Of a stretch of DNA of 21,763 nucleotides, positions 1 through 6,695 are shown in pieces (positions within the stretch are counted from its first letter, which is position 1; each line of letters starts with the position of its first letter). The DNA comes from Acidobacteriota bacterium. GTDB lineage: Bacteria > Acidobacteriota > Terriglobia > Terriglobales > Acidobacteriaceae. The position numbers were made by a program, and so were the translations under genes. The stretch is from contig JANXQR010000261.1 in the NCBI GenBank assembly GCA_025353435.1, positions 1 to 21,763 of the forward strand. Reading direction: 5' to 3'. The notes under the pieces were generated by a model. That model searched no databases. It was given only the letters and a program-made list of their open reading frames with translations, and was not told the DNA's origin.

Positions 1-706
1 CGCCGTGGCTCGCAGGTTGGGAGAAATCCCACAGGCACATGGACCCAACGGCCGCAACCGCCCACAAGAAATTGATGCCGTGGGAGAGGGTGAACTGAAG
101 GTAGCAGCGGAAGCTTCCCTCCTCCGTGAGCGCGACCAGAACGAACGCTACGGCCCAGAGAGTTGCGTGACGGAGGAGCTGGGCGTGGAATTGCGGTGCG
201 GGACCGAAGTGAATCCATCCGCCCCATACCATCACCGCGACAAGCGCCGAGAGTGCGGCGAATCCCGCCAATAGCCCACTCACGAAGCGTGTGAAACCTG
301 CGGGACCTCCAAAGTGGTAGTCAAAAAAGCGGCGACGCTCGATGCGAGCCATGATCGCAAGCGTGACGGCGAGCGACATCACCCATCCGAGTTCACTCAC
401 GATGGAGGACGGAGCGGTCTGGCCTGCAAGCTGGAGGTGAAATGCGCTTTCGACGACTGACGATATCAAGATTCCAAAGATGTTTGCGAAGAGGTAAAGA
501 AGGGCGGCGAAGAGCAGGATGCACCAGCCGGCCCGCAAACCTTGGGGCCCGAGGAACATCCACAGCGGATCGCCCTGCTCAGGGGGCGAGAAGCGGGGTT
601 TGGGCAGGAATTCGTTCGCGGCGTGCGGATTGACCGCCAGACTCTGAGGGGTGGCAGAAGGAGTGCGTTCGGATTCGGTGATTTCTCTTCGGGTCGACTG
701 AGTCAT
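1..706 (-). CDS. CPBP-family intramembrane metalloprotease (CAAX protease/Abi type), C-terminus cut by window edge
   Basis: Minus-strand reading from ATG at 706-704 stays open for 235 codons to the left edge, so the 3' end lies outside. After a polar N-terminus of about 50 residues there are hydrophobic segments at roughly 60-88, 105-121, 140-163 and 183-194. The last is followed at 195-200 by EEGSFR, the EExxxR motif of CPBP (CAAX prenyl protease/bacteriocin-processing-like) proteins. In this family the two glutamates help bind the catalytic metal. The second motif with histidine ligands would lie beyond the edge. These are polytopic inner-membrane proteases of mostly unknown substrate. There is no strong Shine-Dalgarno before the ATG. 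It diverges from the DHH phosphoesterase gene. The fold call rests on the motif within a membrane context; the substrate is unknown. Confidence 0.82.
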   Translation of the reverse strand, partial: MTQSTRREITESERTPSATPQSLAVNPHAANEFLPKPRFSPPEQGDPLWMFLGPQGLRAGWCILLFAALLYLFANIFGILISSVVESAFHLQLAGQTAPSSIVSELGWVMSLAVTLAIMARIERRRFFDYHFGGPAGFTRFVSGLLAGFAALSALVAVMVWGGWIHFGPAPQFHAQLLRHATLWAVAFVLVALTEEGSFRCYLQFTLSHGINFLWAVAAVGSMCLWDFSQPASHG

Positions 707-743
707 GGGCTCAATTGGGTTTTACTGCATTTACTTTACGCGC

Positions 744-759
744 ACGCTAGTGATAGCGT
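744..759. promoter_or_regulatory. 16-bp inverted repeat in the CPBP/DHH divergent intergenic region
   Basis: Arms ACGCTA and TAGCGT are separated by GTGA, about 40 bp upstream of the CPBP start codon. The position suits an operator or promoter-proximal site, but no neighbouring regulator gene points to a specific protein. The rest of the 707-1023 intergenic stretch shows only the DHH promoter candidate. Confidence 0.3.
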
Positions 760-948
760 TCCGACCATAGTCACCCTGCTTAGTATCGTCCATCACCCGA
801 GACCTTTGCGCGGCGGGTAGAGGATTTGGGCGGCAACATTTGGGCAACCGGAGTTAGTCGGAGTGCAGGTTCGGTGGCAGACTCTCAAAAGCGACCACGT
901 TTCGGGCTGATTGTTCGATCGGAAACATTGTCCCTTCCCGGCGCCGCC

Positions 949-978
949 TTGACACAATCAGTCAAGCCCTTGATGCTA
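949..978 (+). promoter_or_regulatory. Candidate sigma-70-type promoter for the DHH phosphoesterase gene
   Basis: A consensus TTGACA at 949-954 is followed after 17-18 bp by GATGCT/ATGCTA (972-978). Transcription would begin near 985, about 40 nt before the preferred TTG start at 1024. This also argues against the upstream in-frame ATG at 973, which would lie inside the -10 element. Confidence 0.45.
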
Positions 979-1023
979 AACAGTTCTGGGATTTCTGGTT
1001 TTCAGAGCGGAGGAAGTGCAGGC

Positions 1024-2019
1024 TTGCGGGTTCGGGTCTTTTACCACGACAAATGCTTTGACGGCGCCTGCTCGGCCTCCCTCTTCACGCGATTCCACCG
1101 TGAATGCGTCGCCAAAGGTGCGTCATACGAGTACCACGGCCTGGTGCACCGGGCTGGGGCGCTCTTTAACGAAGCCGAGTTTACGGGCGACGAAAACGCC
1201 ATCGTCGACTTCAAGTATTCGGCATCGCCCAAGATCACATGGTGGTTCGACCATCACCAGTCCGCGTTCCTCACGCCGCAGGATCACGAGAATTTCCAGG
1301 CCTGCCTGCGCGATCCTGTTTGCTCGGGACGCAAGTTTTTTGATCCCACCTACACCTCGTGCACCAGCTTTCTGGCCTTCATCGGCGAAACCAAATTTGG
1401 CTTCGATACAAAGCCGGTTGCCGACCTGATTCACTGGGCCAATATTGTGGACGGCGCTCTCTATGAGAGCCCGGAATCGGCGGTGGAAATGGCCGCGCCC
1501 GCCATGAAACTCACGCTCATTATTGAGTCGACCCGGGATCCGGAGTTCATCCCGAAACTGATTCCGCTGCTGACTGAAATGTCGTTGGACGATGTGCTGG
1601 GGCAGCCGTTCGTGGCCAGTCTTCTGGCTCCCCTTCTGGAGCGGCACAAGCAGGCGCTGGAGCTGATCCGCAGCCGCAGCGAAGAGCGCGACGGCACCAT
1701 CTTCTTCGACATCACGGACCATCCGCTGGAAGGCTTCAACAAGTTCATTCCGTACTATCTTCATCCGCATGCGACGTATTCGATCGGGCTATCGAAGTCG
1801 AGCTTCCGCACCAAGGTCGCGGTCGGATCGAATCCGTGGACGAAGGCCGATCCGGCCAAGATGGTGAATCTTGCCCAAGTATGCGAGCGATACGGCGGCG
1901 GCGGTCATGCGCGCGTGGGAGCTATCAGCTTTCCACCGGATCACGAAGAAGAGGCACGCATCGCAGCAGCGGAAATTGTGGCAGAACTGCGGGCAAAGAA
2001 TCCCTTCAAAATCAACTGA
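1024..2019 (+). CDS. DHH-superfamily phosphoesterase (NrnB-like)
   Basis: With the start at TTG 1024 the product is 331 aa. Motif I is YHDKCFDGACSA near the N-terminus (H8, D9, D13), an aspartate lies in IVDFKYS (D62), and the family DHH triad is at residues 76-78. The C-terminal glycine-rich GGGGHARVGA is the DHHA1-type substrate-binding loop. Known relatives are Mn-dependent phosphodiesterases acting on short oligonucleotides (nanoRNA) or cyclic nucleotides in the cytoplasm; which applies here cannot be told. TTG 1024 is preferred because GGAGGAAG lies about 10 nt upstream and the protein then begins two residues before the first beta strand. In-frame ATG 973 and TTG 826 are longer alternatives. 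The gene diverges from the CPBP protease gene and converges on the HD hydrolase gene. Confidence 0.9.
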   Translation: MRVRVFYHDKCFDGACSASLFTRFHRECVAKGASYEYHGLVHRAGALFNEAEFTGDENAIVDFKYSASPKITWWFDHHQSAFLTPQDHENFQACLRDPVCSGRKFFDPTYTSCTSFLAFIGETKFGFDTKPVADLIHWANIVDGALYESPESAVEMAAPAMKLTLIIESTRDPEFIPKLIPLLTEMSLDDVLGQPFVASLLAPLLERHKQALELIRSRSEERDGTIFFDITDHPLEGFNKFIPYYLHPHATYSIGLSKSSFRTKVAVGSNPWTKADPAKMVNLAQVCERYGGGGHARVGAISFPPDHEEEARIAAAEIVAELRAKNPFKIN

Positions 2020-2149
2020 TTGAGATTGAGCGACAAGAGGCCGTCGACCGAGGCCACAATCAAGTCTCAAATCTCGCGGATGAGACGATCGCCGGAAACT
2101 ACAATCGATACTCCGAAAACGTTGGAAGCTTACAACTTGAAGCTGCCTG

Positions 2150-2752
2150 TCACAGCCCCAATTCGCCTGCCCGCCGCTTCATGGCTTGAATACAGAATCC
2201 TATGTGCGCGTCGAGATCCACTCCCAACTCGGCTGCGCCCTGGATCACGTCCTGCCGGTTGACGCCACGGGCAAAGGCTTTGTCCTTCATCTTCTTCTTG
2301 ACGCCCGCAACTTCAACGTCAGCAATGGCCTTGGTTGGCTTCACCAGTGAGCACGCGGTGAGGAAGCCGGCCAGTTCGTCGCACGCAAACAAAACTTTAT
2401 CGAGATGCGTCACGCGCGGGACTCCGGAGTACTGGGCATGTCCGAGGATGGCGGTGCGCAGTTCTTGCGGCCACCCGAGCCGCTCCAGTTCCCGCACACC
2501 GACGAAGGGATGCTCTTCAAGCGAAGGATGACGCTCGTAATCGAAGTCGTGCAGCAGGGCGGTCGTGGAGTAGAGATTGACCAGAGCTTCACGCGCTTCT
2601 CCGGTCAGTGCCAGGCGCTCTGCCTCAGCTTCCCCATATGCGAGAACACACGCTTCCACGGCAAGCGCGTGTTTGCGCAGACTCTCGCTCTGGGTCCATT
2701 CCTGTAACAGACTCAGGGCCCGTTCCCGCCCGTATTGCTGCAAGTCACCCAT
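2150..2752 (-). CDS. HD-domain predicted hydrolase (COG2316-like)
   Basis: The product is 200 aa from ATG 2752, preceded by GGAGA at a good distance. A longer in-frame start at 2851 would run through the palindromic regulatory region and is not favoured. The HD metal-binding pattern is visible: H28 (RKHALA), H68-D69 in LLHDFDYE, H105 in GHAQY and D125 in ACDELAG. The C-terminal half has the block ADVEVAGVKKKMKDKAFARGV, typical of a family of small stand-alone HD hydrolases of unknown substrate. It is probably a cytoplasmic metal-dependent phosphohydrolase. It is divergently transcribed from the zinc-ribbon/XRE regulator, with a 22-bp palindrome between, so the two may be co-regulated. It converges on the DHH gene; I see no clear terminator in 2020-2149. 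Confidence 0.85.
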   Translation of the reverse strand: MGDLQQYGRERALSLLQEWTQSESLRKHALAVEACVLAYGEAEAERLALTGEAREALVNLYSTTALLHDFDYERHPSLEEHPFVGVRELERLGWPQELRTAILGHAQYSGVPRVTHLDKVLFACDELAGFLTACSLVKPTKAIADVEVAGVKKKMKDKAFARGVNRQDVIQGAAELGVDLDAHIGFCIQAMKRRAGELGL

Positions 2753-2817
2753 TATTTTTCTCCATGTTGCTGCATTTGGTTCGCGTTTCTTCGGGTTTTT
2801 CGGGGTATGATGGATAC

Positions 2818-2839
2818 AACTTAGGGTTGACCCTAAGTT
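2818..2839. promoter_or_regulatory. Perfect 22-bp palindrome, candidate operator between HD hydrolase and XRE regulator
   Basis: Arms AACTTAGGGT and ACCCTAAGTT are exact reverse complements separated only by TG. It lies in the divergent intergenic region, 66 bp upstream of the HD start and 98 bp upstream of the preferred XRE start. Its right half overlaps a -35-like TTGACC (2827-2832), which has AATTAT 17 bp downstream (2850-2855). A dimeric regulator bound here would occlude a plus-strand promoter. The adjacent XRE protein is the natural candidate ligand (inference). Confidence 0.6.
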
Positions 2840-2855
2840 CCTACTTGACAATTAT
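2827..2855 (+). promoter_or_regulatory. Candidate promoter of the XRE regulator gene
   Basis: TTGACC (2827-2832), a 17-bp spacer and AATTAT (2850-2855) give a plausible sigma-70 promoter embedded in the palindrome. A second TTGACA occurs at 2845-2850 but lacks a good -10. The predicted leader to ATG 2938 is about 75 nt. It contains two small stem-loops: TGGTGC/GCACCA at 2886-2903 and GGAGA/TCTCC at 2905-2926. Confidence 0.4.
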
Positions 2856-2937
2856 GGTTCATACCCTCGAAAGTAGCACATGTAGTGGTGCACAAAAGCA
2901 CCATGGAGAACCTGCTCTGGCTCTCCGCCCACAATCA

Positions 2938-3477
2938 ATGGCGACCAATGTAGTGAGTCTTGATGCTCGCGAGGTCGTGCGCTGCGAACATTGCGCGCTT
3001 GTGCAGTACCGGACCAGCAATTCGCTGTGCCGTCGCTGCCATAAACCCCTTGAAATCGAAGAACCCGTCAAGGTTATGGGCCCGGTAGCGGTACCGGACA
3101 ATCCGCAGGCCACGTCTACCCATGCGGGGCTGCAAGTGGCGGGGCAGGTCAGGGACATCCGTCGTGCACGGCACCTGAGCCAGCGCCAGCTTGCGGGTAG
3201 GATGCAGGTGCCGCGCACCTACATTTCCAAAATTGAGAACGGCAAGGCGATCCCGACTCTGGGTTCTCTGGCGCGGTTGGCGGACGCGCTGGAAGTCGAC
3301 GTAACCCAACTCGTCCGTGACGCACGCAGCAAGCGCGATGAGGAGGTAGCGGCCATTTTTGCCGATCCATTCCTCGCCGAGATCGCTTCCCTCGTTCCGC
3401 GCCTCGAGCCGTTGCAACGCACGCTGGTCTTCGGCGCGGTGCGCGACAAGGCCACCGGACAGCGGCGCATGGCCTGA
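2938..3477 (+). CDS. Zinc-ribbon plus XRE-family helix-turn-helix transcriptional regulator
   Basis: The product is 179 aa from ATG 2938. Residues 16-34 hold two CxxC pairs (CEHC and CRRC), a short zinc ribbon. After a linker, residues 68-124 form an XRE/Cro-type helix-turn-helix: the LSQRQLAGRM helix, then VPRTYISKIENGKAIPTLGSLARLADAL. The C-terminal 50 residues are helical and may mediate dimerisation. It is a cytoplasmic DNA-binding protein, probably binding the adjacent palindrome and controlling itself and/or the HD hydrolase. No Shine-Dalgarno precedes ATG 2938; an in-frame ATG at 2854 would add 28 unremarkable residues overlapping the promoter. The fold is confident. The zinc role is inferred from the cysteine spacing. 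Confidence 0.87.
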   Translation: MATNVVSLDAREVVRCEHCALVQYRTSNSLCRRCHKPLEIEEPVKVMGPVAVPDNPQATSTHAGLQVAGQVRDIRRARHLSQRQLAGRMQVPRTYISKIENGKAIPTLGSLARLADALEVDVTQLVRDARSKRDEEVAAIFADPFLAEIASLVPRLEPLQRTLVFGAVRDKATGQRRMA

Positions 3478-3492
3478 CCGGACTAACAGCAA

Positions 3493-3514
3493 CGGCCTCC
3501 CTAAACGGAGGCCG
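3493..3514. terminator. GC-rich stem-loop between convergent XRE and VOC genes
   Basis: Perfect 8-bp arms CGGCCTCC and GGAGGCCG enclose the loop CTAAAC. It lies 16 nt after the XRE stop and 21 nt beyond the VOC stop on the other strand. There is no long T-run on either side, so it is terminator-like, possibly bidirectional, rather than a textbook intrinsic terminator. Confidence 0.55.
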
Positions 3515-3534
3515 CGAAGCTGTGATTTCCATCT

Positions 3535-3810
3535 TCACCCCGCCGGCGTCTGAATGGCCAGCGGGTGATGAGGCTCGTAGAGGCCCAGGTTGCCACCGCC
3601 GGGAAGAGTTCCCGACGCCAGGTCCTGCCCCGCCTGTTTGATAAACATTGGAGCCTCCGCCGGGTGGATCCCCATTTCAGCTGGTGGCAGAGCAAAGATC
3701 AACCACCCCTCACCCGCATCGACCGCGGAGATCTCGAGCACATCGCGAAAGAACGCACAATCGGCTTCCGGGTCGCTGCTGTACAGCAGTAAATGCACGC
3801 CGAAGAACAT
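3535..3810 (-). CDS. Short VOC (glyoxalase-fold) protein, apparently lacking its central segment
   Basis: The product is 91 aa from ATG 3810. The N-terminal 55 residues match the start of a VOC domain: VHLLLYSSDPEADCAFFRD, then GWLIFALPPAEMGIHPAE. The C-terminal 25 residues look like the last strand of the same domain (LPGGGNLGLYEPHHP, with a potential metal-ligand Glu). Stand-alone VOC proteins of this kind are usually about 120-130 aa. The missing piece is the central 30-40 residues that would join the two halves, and the frame stays open across the junction. This suggests an in-frame deletion: either a decaying gene or an odd minimal variant. No convincing Shine-Dalgarno precedes the start. 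It converges on the XRE gene and diverges from uppS. Confidence 0.6.
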   Translation of the reverse strand: MFFGVHLLLYSSDPEADCAFFRDVLEISAVDAGEGWLIFALPPAEMGIHPAEAPMFIKQAGQDLASGTLPGGGNLGLYEPHHPLAIQTPAG

Positions 3811-3934
3811 GACGGGATTGTAATTGCATCGTGAACAGCGCTGATAACAAATGTTGGCTCAGTGCCTGTATCCGCATCCGCAACACACATCGCTATTGGA
3901 CGTTACACTAGGAGACGGCGTTGCTCGAGTGGAG

Positions 3935-3955
3935 AACGCCGGGCTGAAGCCGGCC
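3935..3955. repeat. REP-like short palindrome upstream of, or within the 5' extension of, uppS
   Basis: The segment contains GCCGG and CCGGC arms around a GGCTGAAGCC core. Hairpins with this kind of core are common as dispersed extragenic repeats in acidobacterial genomes (recollection, not searched). If translated in the uppS frame it gives residues without family similarity, which supports a uppS start further downstream. The rest of the 3811-4006 leader shows only weak promoter-like motifs such as TACACT at 3905-3910. Confidence 0.35.
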
Positions 3956-4006
3956 ACTCTTGCTGGCCCAGATCACGAGGCGAGTCCTTTGTATCCTTCG
4001 GGAACC

Positions 4007-4822
4007 TTGCGCATCCACGAACTGACTCCGGAAGAACGCTCCGTCTACCAGACGTTGAAGCCGGGGTGTCTGCCGCAGCATGTCGCCATCATCATGGATG
4101 GCAATGGGCGCTGGGCCGGACACCGTTCGTTGAAGCGCTTCCTCGGACATCAGCAAGGCGCCAAGAGTGTCCAGTTGGTTACTGAAACTGCTTCGCGCAT
4201 CGGGCTGCCGTGGCTCACGCTCTACGCGTTTTCGCTCGAAAACAATCTGCGCCGCCCTAAGGCCGAAGTCAATTTTCTGATGCGCCTGCTCAAGAGCTAT
4301 CTCGAAGGCAACGTGCAGCGCATGATGGACAACAACGTGCGCATCCGCTACATCGGGCGTATCCACGAGCTTCCATCTGAAGTGCAGGACAAGATGAACT
4401 GGGCGGCGGAGATGACCGGCCGCAACACCGGCACCACGCTCACGCTGGCTTTGAATTATGGCTCGCGTTCGGAGATTGTGGACGCCTTCCGATCGCTTGC
4501 CGCGGAACTGAAACGCAAGCACATCTCTCCCGATGAAATTACCGAAGAAGATATTCATCGGCACTTGTACACGGCACACATGCCCGACCCCGACCTGCTG
4601 ATTCGCACCTCGGGCGAGATGCGCATCTCCAATTACCTGTTATGGCAGATCGCTTACACCGAAATCTTCGTAACCGAGCGCCTGTGGCCCGATTTCCGCG
4701 GCATCCATCTCCTCGAGGCCGTTGCAGCCTTTCAGCAGCGCGAGCGTCGCTTCGGCGGCCTGAGTGACAGTGTGGGCGTGACCGACGAAGAAGCCGAGCA
4801 CGCCAAGATCGCGGTAAGCTGA
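4007..4822 (+). CDS. uppS: Undecaprenyl diphosphate synthase (cis-prenyltransferase)
   Basis: It condenses isopentenyl diphosphate onto farnesyl diphosphate to make the C55 carrier for peptidoglycan and other surface glycans. The hallmark HVAIIMDGNGRWA carries the catalytic Asp (D31 from this start). LYAFSLENNLRRP, LALNYGSR and the C-terminal DLLIRTSGE...LLWQIAYTEIF block, with WPDF after it, are all family-typical. The reading frame is open back to ATG 3851 (323 aa). I prefer TTG 4007 (271 aa) because it places the catalytic Asp at the usual depth and the upstream part contains a REP-like palindrome. GTG 3929, with GGAG 14 nt upstream, is the main alternative. The gene stands apart from cdsA, to which it is adjacent in many bacteria. 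The function is secure; the start is not. Confidence 0.93.
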   Translation: MRIHELTPEERSVYQTLKPGCLPQHVAIIMDGNGRWAGHRSLKRFLGHQQGAKSVQLVTETASRIGLPWLTLYAFSLENNLRRPKAEVNFLMRLLKSYLEGNVQRMMDNNVRIRYIGRIHELPSEVQDKMNWAAEMTGRNTGTTLTLALNYGSRSEIVDAFRSLAAELKRKHISPDEITEEDIHRHLYTAHMPDPDLLIRTSGEMRISNYLLWQIAYTEIFVTERLWPDFRGIHLLEAVAAFQQRERRFGGLSDSVGVTDEEAEHAKIAVS

Positions 4823-4846
4823 GCGGCCGGCAGACGGTCAGGCCGC
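4823..4846. terminator. Inverted repeat at the uppS/tetR convergent junction
   Basis: Arms GCGGCC and GGCCGC enclose a 12-nt loop. The repeat starts right after the uppS stop and overlaps the last codons of the tetR gene. It has no T-tract, so it is only a possible transcript end. Confidence 0.3.
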
Positions 4847-5452
4847 GGACGAACCGGGGGCTTGATCCAGCAGCAGCCGGAAGTGCTCCCGAAGCTGCGC
4901 GATCGCCCGATCAAATGGCTCCACCGACCGGTATGACCGCGAAAGCATGACGCCGCCTTCCATCACCACCAGGACATAAGTAGCAAGTGCATCGAGATCC
5001 GTCTTTTCCGGCAACATCGGGCGCAAATCCTCAAGGCACTCCCGAATCGCTTCGATCCACCCCTGAAAATTCCTTGCAATCAACTCATGGGCGGGAGCAT
5101 TCTCGGGATCGATTTCGAGCGCCAGCCGTCCTAGTGGACATCCGTACTTGCAGTCTGTGGCAACAATACGCTCGCGGTAACCCTGCAGAATGGCGAATAT
5201 CCGCCCCACGGGCTCCTCGGCCGCCGCAAAGGCCGGATCAACCACCATCGGCCGCAGCAATTCCAGGTAACCTTGCAGCACCTCCCGCAGCAGCGCTTCC
5301 TTGCTATCGAAAAAGTGATAAAAGCTGCCTGAATTGACCTCGGCGTGGGTAAGCAACTCCGCCATGCTGGTGCCCGCAAAGCCCCTTTCCCAAAAGAGAT
5401 ATCGGGCAGAGTCGACGAGCCGTTCACGAGTTGAATGTCGCGAGTTGATCAT
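4838..5452 (-). CDS. TetR/AcrR-family transcriptional regulator
   Basis: The product is 204 aa from ATG 5452. The N-terminal TetR helix-turn-helix is clear: TRERLVDSARYLFWERGFAGTSMAELLTHAEV, then the recognition-helix segment NSGSFYHFFDSKEALL at residues 40-55. The C-terminal ligand-binding half carries CKYGCPLGRLALEI, a motif seen in the YxaF/LmrA-like branch of TetR repressors. It is a probable cytoplasmic dimeric repressor responding to a small hydrophobic ligand. It diverges from the exported SRPBCC gene across 71 bp that hold a palindrome and a TTGACA element, so the SRPBCC-DUF1761 pair is the likely target (inference). It converges on uppS. Confidence 0.9.
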   Translation of the reverse strand: MINSRHSTRERLVDSARYLFWERGFAGTSMAELLTHAEVNSGSFYHFFDSKEALLREVLQGYLELLRPMVVDPAFAAAEEPVGRIFAILQGYRERIVATDCKYGCPLGRLALEIDPENAPAHELIARNFQGWIEAIRECLEDLRPMLPEKTDLDALATYVLVVMEGGVMLSRSYRSVEPFDRAIAQLREHFRLLLDQAPGSSAA

Positions 5453-5456
5453 TCGT

Positions 5457-5487
5457 TCAAGAAACCTCTTGACAGTTTCGATCTGTC
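5457..5487. promoter_or_regulatory. TetR operator candidate overlapping a -35 element
   Basis: Two inverted repeats lie between tetR and the SRPBCC gene. One has arms TCAAGA/TCTTGA with a 4-nt spacer (5457-5472). The other has arms GACAG/CTGTC with a 7-nt spacer (5471-5487). They overlap TTGACA at 5469-5474, which has TATCTT about 20 bp downstream (5495-5500) as a possible -10 for the plus-strand gene. Confidence 0.45.
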
Positions 5488-5523
5488 CTGTTCCTATCTT
5501 ACTTGAACAATCAACTAAAAGCC

Positions 5524-6087
5524 ATGACTAACCTGAAATTACCCCTTCTGCTCCTCCTCGTGATCGCGGTCACGCGCCCGATCATAGCCCAGAATCCGCC
5601 TGCCGCCGAACCCGCTCCGCCCCAGGAGCTCATCGTCCAGGTCGACATTCCCGCCCCGCTCCACTCCGTCTGGCAGGCCTTTACAACCAGCGATGGCCTC
5701 AGCACCTGGCTCACCCCCAATGCCGTGGTCGACCTGCGTCCCGGCGGCGAGTGGACCGCGCACTTCCCCGGCGGCAGTACCGGCGGCGGCACCATCCTGA
5801 GCTTCACCCCTGAGAAGGAGATCGTGATCTCCGCCATGGCGCCGGACCAGTTTCCTCATGTCCGCGCCGAGCGCACCAAGGCCGTGTTCCAATTTGAGGC
5901 CCGCGGAGACAGGACCATCGTCCGCCTCACGCAATCCGGCTGGAAGAGCGGCGCCGAGTGGACCCACGCGTACGAATACCTCGTCGCGGGCAACGCGCAA
6001 CTGCTCGCCGCTCTTCATCACCGGTTCGTGAGCGGTCCCTTGGACTGGAAAAAAATCTTTGGCGACGCACCTGAAAACAGCAAGTAA
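5524..6087 (+). CDS. Exported SRPBCC (AHSA1-like) domain protein
   Basis: From ATG 5524 the product is 187 aa. The N-terminus is a signal peptide: basic start, LPLLLLLVIAVTRPIIA core, likely cleavage near AQ-N at residues 22-24. A proline-rich linker then leads to an SRPBCC/AHSA1-type domain: VDIPAPLHSVWQAFTTSDGLSTWLTP, DLRPGGEWTAHFPGG, and a C-terminal helix near GNAQLLAALHHRF. Such domains bind hydrophobic ligands or activate partners. Export to the periplasm is unusual for AHSA1-like proteins but seen in acidobacteria (recollection). The SRPBCC gene ends 11 nt before the DUF1761 gene and probably shares its transcript under control of the divergent TetR. The ligand is unknown. Confidence 0.85.
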   Translation: MTNLKLPLLLLLVIAVTRPIIAQNPPAAEPAPPQELIVQVDIPAPLHSVWQAFTTSDGLSTWLTPNAVVDLRPGGEWTAHFPGGSTGGGTILSFTPEKEIVISAMAPDQFPHVRAERTKAVFQFEARGDRTIVRLTQSGWKSGAEWTHAYEYLVAGNAQLLAALHHRFVSGPLDWKKIFGDAPENSK

Positions 6088-6098
6088 GGGGGATCGGG

Positions 6099-6500
6099 AT
6101 GGACGCTTCTCATCTGAACGTTTGGGCAATTCTGGCAGCGGCGGTCTCAGCATTCCTGGTTGGCGGCCTCTGGTATTCGCCCATGTTTCTCGGCCGGGTG
6201 TGGGAAAGGGCAAACGGTTTCACCGAATCGCCGAAGTCTGGACCCAAGGTCTTTCTGCTCAGCCTTCTCTTCAGCCTGGTGATGTCAGCGAATCTGGCCT
6301 TTTTCCTGAATGAGCCGAAGACTACGGCGGCCTGGGGTGCGACAGCAGGCTTTCTTGCCGGCTTCGGCTGGGTCGCCATGGGCCTCGGGATAGTGGCCAT
6401 ATTCGAGCGCCGCTCGTGGAAATATTTGCTGGTCAACGGCGGCTATGTAACCGTGGCGTTGACGTTGATGGGATTGATTCTCGGGGCTTGGCGGAAGTAA
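6099..6500 (+). CDS. DUF1761 family membrane protein
   Basis: The product is 133 aa from ATG 6099, preceded by a purine-rich AAGGGGGA. It has four hydrophobic segments, at roughly 8-26, 48-66, 78-100 and 110-129. The first contains GGLWYSPMFLGRVW, matching the WYSP...G..W pattern typical of DUF1761. It is an inner-membrane protein of unknown function. It is co-directional with the SRPBCC gene 11 nt upstream and probably in the same TetR-controlled unit. Downstream, 6501-6695 shows no gene. It holds only weak inverted repeats, such as TAGTC/GACTA near 6606-6620 and CCTCG/CGAGG near 6627-6645. Confidence 0.82.
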   Translation: MDASHLNVWAILAAAVSAFLVGGLWYSPMFLGRVWERANGFTESPKSGPKVFLLSLLFSLVMSANLAFFLNEPKTTAAWGATAGFLAGFGWVAMGLGIVAIFERRSWKYLLVNGGYVTVALTLMGLILGAWRK

Positions 6501-6695
6501 CTTCGCATGTTTACCCACCGCGGTGCAGCCGCTCAAGTCGGCGAAAGCAATGCGCAGGCTTGGAAACGCCTACACCACAGGCACGCGATGGGCCGAACCA
6601 GGCATAGTCATAGGGACTAATAGGCACCTCGGTTTCGTCGCGAGGCCTCTAATCATCGTCCCGGAGTGTCTGCTCAGTGTATTCTCAACCAAAGA

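Noticed and set aside
1123..1770. A 215-codon minus-strand frame opposite the DHH gene
   Set aside because: It lies entirely within a clearly coding gene and its product is Arg-rich with no motif or start signal.
3908..4579. A 223-codon minus-strand frame opposite uppS
   Set aside because: uppS is unambiguous on the plus strand; this is a shadow frame.
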